A DNA stretch of 17,145 nucleotides from Sphingobium sp. CCH11-B1 (GTDB lineage: Bacteria; Pseudomonadota; Alphaproteobacteria; Sphingomonadales; Sphingomonadaceae), in contig NZ_LSJY01000105.1 of NCBI RefSeq assembly GCF_001556865.1, forward strand, positions 1 to 17,145. Reading direction: 5' to 3'. The notes under the pieces are model-generated. The model saw only the letters and a list, made by a program, of their open reading frames with translations. It made no database searches and was not told the DNA's origin. This document shows positions 14,867-17,145 of the stretch, one piece after another. Position 1 is the first letter of the stretch, and each line of letters opens with the position of its first letter. The position numbers and the translations under genes are program-made.

Positions 14867-15019
14867 GGCCGGGAGGTGTAAGCCGGGGAAAGCGGGGGAT
14901 CAAGGCGCGCTGGCCGTGAATGTTTCGGCCAACCGCCCCGCCGTTCGCCTTCACATGAGGCGGGATGAGCCGGAAATGGCCGCATTCCCATCCGCGCGCC
15001 AATCCCCTAAAACTCCCCC
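14867..15019. promoter_or_regulatory. divergent intergenic region between hemB and the VOC gene
   Basis: These 153 bp must hold the promoters of both the hemB operon (minus) and the VOC gene (plus). I could not identify a convincing -35/-10 pair, a strong palindrome or a ribosome binding site for either gene, so both may have weak or atypical signals. Confidence 0.35.
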
Positions 15020-15415
15020 ATGCTCTCCATCCACCATATCGCCATCATCTGCGCCGACTATGAGCGCTCCCGCGCCTTCTACCGCGACATATTGGGCTTT
15101 CCCGTCCTTCGCGAAGCCTATCGCGCCGAGCGGCAATCCTGGAAGTGCGACCTCGACGCCGGCAATGCCCAGATCGAGCTTTTTTCCTTCCCTGCGCCCC
15201 CGCCCCGCCCGAGCCGGCCCGAAGCGCAGGGCCTGCGCCACCTCGCCTTCAACGTCGACAATCTCGACGCGCAGGTCGCGCGGCTGGAGGCGGCCGGCGT
15301 CCCATGCGAACCGATCCGCATCGACGAATATACAGGCCAGCGCTTCACCTTCTTCGCCGACCCGGATGGCCTTCCGCTGGAGCTTTACGAGCGGATCACT
15401 TCGCAAACCGCCTGA
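15020..15415 (+). CDS. VOC-superfamily glyoxalase-like protein (YaeR/GloA2 type)
   Basis: A single-domain vicinal oxygen chelate protein of 131 aa, closely resembling E. coli YaeR by eye: HHIAIICADYERSRAFYRD, IELFSFPAPPPRPSRPEA, GLRHLAF, YTGQRFTFFADPDGLPLELYE. The four expected metal ligands are His6, Glu53, His74 and Glu121. Members are probably metalloenzymes related to glyoxalase I or dioxygenases, but the substrate of the YaeR group is not settled. The 3' end overlaps the opposing M28 peptidase gene by 20 bp. The start is inferred from family length; no strong ribosome binding site is visible. Confidence 0.93.
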   Translation: MLSIHHIAIICADYERSRAFYRDILGFPVLREAYRAERQSWKCDLDAGNAQIELFSFPAPPPRPSRPEAQGLRHLAFNVDNLDAQVARLEAAGVPCEPIRIDEYTGQRFTFFADPDGLPLELYERITSQTA

Positions 15416-16988
15416 AGAAGCTGTCCGCGTTCCAGGACGGCCGCTGCGGGTTGTTCGCCACGCGCAGCGTCACCGCGGTCACATAGTCGTTCAGCTTCCC
15501 GCTCTCCGCCGGCATCACCGGCTGTTTCAGGTCGTCGAAGGGCGAATGATAGATGTTCGCGCGCCACGCCTTCTCCGTCTCCGCCTCCGGCGTTCCGGCC
15601 TTGAAGCCATATTTGAAGAACAGCGCCGGTATGCCTTCCCGAATGAAGGCATATTGATCGGACCGGATGAAGACGTTGCGGTCGGGGAAGGGATCGGGGA
15701 CGATGGGCAGCTTCATCGCCTCGCTCACGGCTGCCGCGTCCTTGCCCAGGCTGCTCTGGTCATAACCGACCGGCGTCACGCTGGTCAGCGGGAAGATCGG
15801 CAGCGCCATGTCAAAATTGAGGTCCGCGACGATGTTCCTCTGCGGCACCGTCGGCCGCCGCGCGAAATAGCGCGATCCCAGCAGCCCCTTCTCCTCCGCC
15901 GTCACGAAGGCGAAGAGGATGGACCGCTTAGGCTTCCCTTTGCTGGCCCTGAGCGCCCGCGCGATTTCCAGGAGACTGGCGACCCCCGATGCATTGTCTA
16001 ATGCACCGTTGTAGATGGCGTCGCCCCTGATCGGCGTACCGACCCCATAGCCGTCCAGATGCGCCGACAGCACGACATATTCGGCCTTCAACTTAGGGTC
16101 GCTGCCCGGCATTACCGCGATCAGATTGGGCGAGGACAGGTCGCGCCGGGCCGCCGCCACGCTCGCCTTCAGCCGCTGCGCCAGGGGGAAGCTGGCTACG
16201 GGGGCGGATGCGTCCGCTGCCGCTGCGATCGCTGCGAAATCCTTGCCCGACCCTTCGAACAGCAGGGCCGACTTCGCCGGGTCGAGTTGCGCGCTCAGGA
16301 AAGGCGTGTGCGTCTCCCGCAGCGCCGCGTCGGCATAATAGAGCGACGGCGCGCTGGCGAGCGCCACCCGCCGGTCCCAGGGTATCTCGACCTGCTTGGG
16401 CGTCACAAGGCTGATGAGGCCGACCGCGCCCTGATCCGCCAGCCACTTCGCCCGCTCCGACCGTGCATGGGATTTGAGCGCACCCGACAGGGTGGAGGGC
16501 CCGCCCGACAGCACGACCACGATTTTGCCCTTGAGGTCCAATCCGGCAAAGTCGTCATGCCCAACCTCGGGCAGATGCAGGCCATAACCAGCAAAGACGA
16601 GAGGCGCTTCCATCTGTTCCGGCACCGGCCCACCTCCGCCGGAGAAGATGATGTCGCCGGGCACCGTCAGCGCCGTCTCGCCCTTCGCGCCGATCAGCGC
16701 GGCGCTGCTCCGGTCGGACTGCACCACCTGCTCGACAAAGGCGACCGGCTGCTTGTAGCCGTCGACGCCCGCTGGCTTGAGACCCAGCGCCTTCAGCTGC
16801 CCGATCACATAGTCGGCCGCCCGGTCATAGCCGGGCGTTCCCGTTCCGCGCCCTTCCATCCCGTCATTGGCGATCGCCTGGACATGACTCCACCAGCGCG
16901 CGCCAGCATCCTGCTGCGCCGATACGGGCAGAGACAGCGCGATGGCCGGCAGGGAAAGCAGGGGCCGGGCAAATTGGAAAAGACGCAT
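15396..16988 (-). CDS. secreted M28-family zinc metallopeptidase
   Basis: A predicted exported aminopeptidase of 530 aa. A signal peptide is evident (MRLFQF, hydrophobic run to about residue 22, likely cut after PVSA at 24). A PA-type insert domain with FAGYGLHLPEVGHDDFAGLD and KGKIVVVLSGGP spans about 125-285. The catalytic M28 domain follows with the full co-catalytic zinc set: His310 (SAHLDG), bridging Asp331 (GALDNASG), Glu365/Glu366 (TAEEKGLLGS), Asp393 (NFDMALP) and His481 (NIYHSPFDD). It therefore looks active. GGAG lies about 11 nt before the ATG. The natural substrate is unknown; such enzymes usually trim peptides in the periplasm or outside the cell. Its stop lies inside the 3' end of the convergent VOC gene. 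Confidence 0.94.
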   Translation of the reverse strand: MRLFQFARPLLSLPAIALSLPVSAQQDAGARWWSHVQAIANDGMEGRGTGTPGYDRAADYVIGQLKALGLKPAGVDGYKQPVAFVEQVVQSDRSSAALIGAKGETALTVPGDIIFSGGGGPVPEQMEAPLVFAGYGLHLPEVGHDDFAGLDLKGKIVVVLSGGPSTLSGALKSHARSERAKWLADQGAVGLISLVTPKQVEIPWDRRVALASAPSLYYADAALRETHTPFLSAQLDPAKSALLFEGSGKDFAAIAAAADASAPVASFPLAQRLKASVAAARRDLSSPNLIAVMPGSDPKLKAEYVVLSAHLDGYGVGTPIRGDAIYNGALDNASGVASLLEIARALRASKGKPKRSILFAFVTAEEKGLLGSRYFARRPTVPQRNIVADLNFDMALPIFPLTSVTPVGYDQSSLGKDAAAVSEAMKLPIVPDPFPDRNVFIRSDQYAFIREGIPALFFKYGFKAGTPEAETEKAWRANIYHSPFDDLKQPVMPAESGKLNDYVTAVTLRVANNPQRPSWNADSFFRRFAK

Positions 16989-17057
16989 GAAGGACGCTCC
17001 GGATTCACAGATGATGACGGCGTGATCTTGCCTTAACCTGTTCGACGAACAAGGGGC

Positions 17058-17105
17058 TTGGAACCGCCGTCCTCTTGTGTATTATACCAACAACACACAA
17101 GAGGA
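17058..17105 (+). promoter_or_regulatory. candidate promoter with 11-bp inverted repeat overlapping -10 and ribosome binding site
   Basis: TTGGAA (17058-17063) and TATTAT (17080-17085) with a 16-nt spacer form a candidate promoter. A perfect inverted repeat has arms TCCTCTTGTGT (17070-17080) and ACACAAGAGGA (17095-17105) around a 14-nt centre containing the -10. The right arm covers most of the GAGGAG ribosome binding site of the gene starting at 17113. This arrangement suggests a repressor operator, or an RNA hairpin that hides the ribosome binding site. Confidence 0.6.
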
Positions 17106-17112
17106 GACTGAC

Positions 17113-17145
17113 ATGCGCGTCCCCGCCCCTCGCCCCCTTCTGGCC
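17113..17145 (+). CDS. start of a gene cut by the window end
   Basis: The ATG at 17113 follows GAGGAG (17101-17106) by 6 nt and opens a frame of 11 codons to the end of the window, MRVPAPRPLLA. The basic start followed by hydrophobic residues could be the beginning of a signal peptide, but too little is present to name the product. Existence is supported mainly by the strong ribosome binding site and the promoter-like sequence before it. Confidence 0.6.
   Translation, partial: MRVPAPRPLLA

Noticed and set aside
14865..16001. 378-codon plus-strand frame through the VOC gene and into the peptidase gene
   Set aside because: The first part is a shifted frame of the VOC gene and the rest is antisense to the M28 peptidase.
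1..17145. CRISPR arrays, rRNA genes, insertion sequences, toxin-antitoxin or defence genes
   Set aside because: No regularly spaced repeats, rRNA-like sequence, transposase or recognisable defence protein was seen on either strand.

Overview
The window reads as a piece of a sphingomonad-type alphaproteobacterial chromosome (Sphingobium, Sphingomonas or Novosphingobium-like). I infer this from the GC-rich coding DNA, the Zymomonas-like Entner-Doudoroff gene order zwf-edd-glk-eda, an aspartate-type (not zinc/cysteine-type) HemB, and paired-hairpin repeats of a kind I associate with this group. This is judged by eye, with no database search.

Left end (1-2617): phage-derived DNA. A T7-like single-subunit RNA polymerase gene on the minus strand stops just after the promoter-specificity loop and lacks the catalytic motif C. 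Upstream lie a candidate promoter framed by an imperfect inverted repeat, a strong intrinsic terminator and short repeats. Next comes the 5' 39 nt of a tRNA-Leu(CAA) gene that loses tRNA identity right after its anticodon loop. I read this as one edge of a degraded or rearranged T7-like prophage inserted at a tRNA gene. It is the most unusual part of the window.

2618-4661 (minus strand): a CDF-type cation transporter translationally coupled to a small lipoprotein, then a flavodoxin-fold FMN reductase-like gene. 4662-4854 is a divergent promoter region.

4855-10412 (plus strand): the Entner-Doudoroff operon. Glucose-6-phosphate dehydrogenase and 6-phosphogluconate dehydratase overlap by 8 bp, followed by glucokinase and KDPG aldolase. 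Together they take glucose to pyruvate plus glyceraldehyde-3-phosphate. No 6-phosphogluconolactonase gene lies in the cluster. A small lipoprotein gene follows eda. Two related paired-hairpin repeats lie between edd and glk and in the convergent gap after the lipoprotein gene.

10529-14866 (minus strand): a tightly packed hemB - GNAT acetyltransferase - membrane/spermidine-synthase-like fusion - gamma-carbonic anhydrase operon, with overlaps or single-digit gaps throughout.

15020-17145: a YaeR-like VOC protein (plus) whose 3' end overlaps that of a secreted M28 metallopeptidase (minus). The window ends in the first 11 codons of another plus-strand gene, whose ribosome binding site sits in one arm of an 11-bp inverted repeat.
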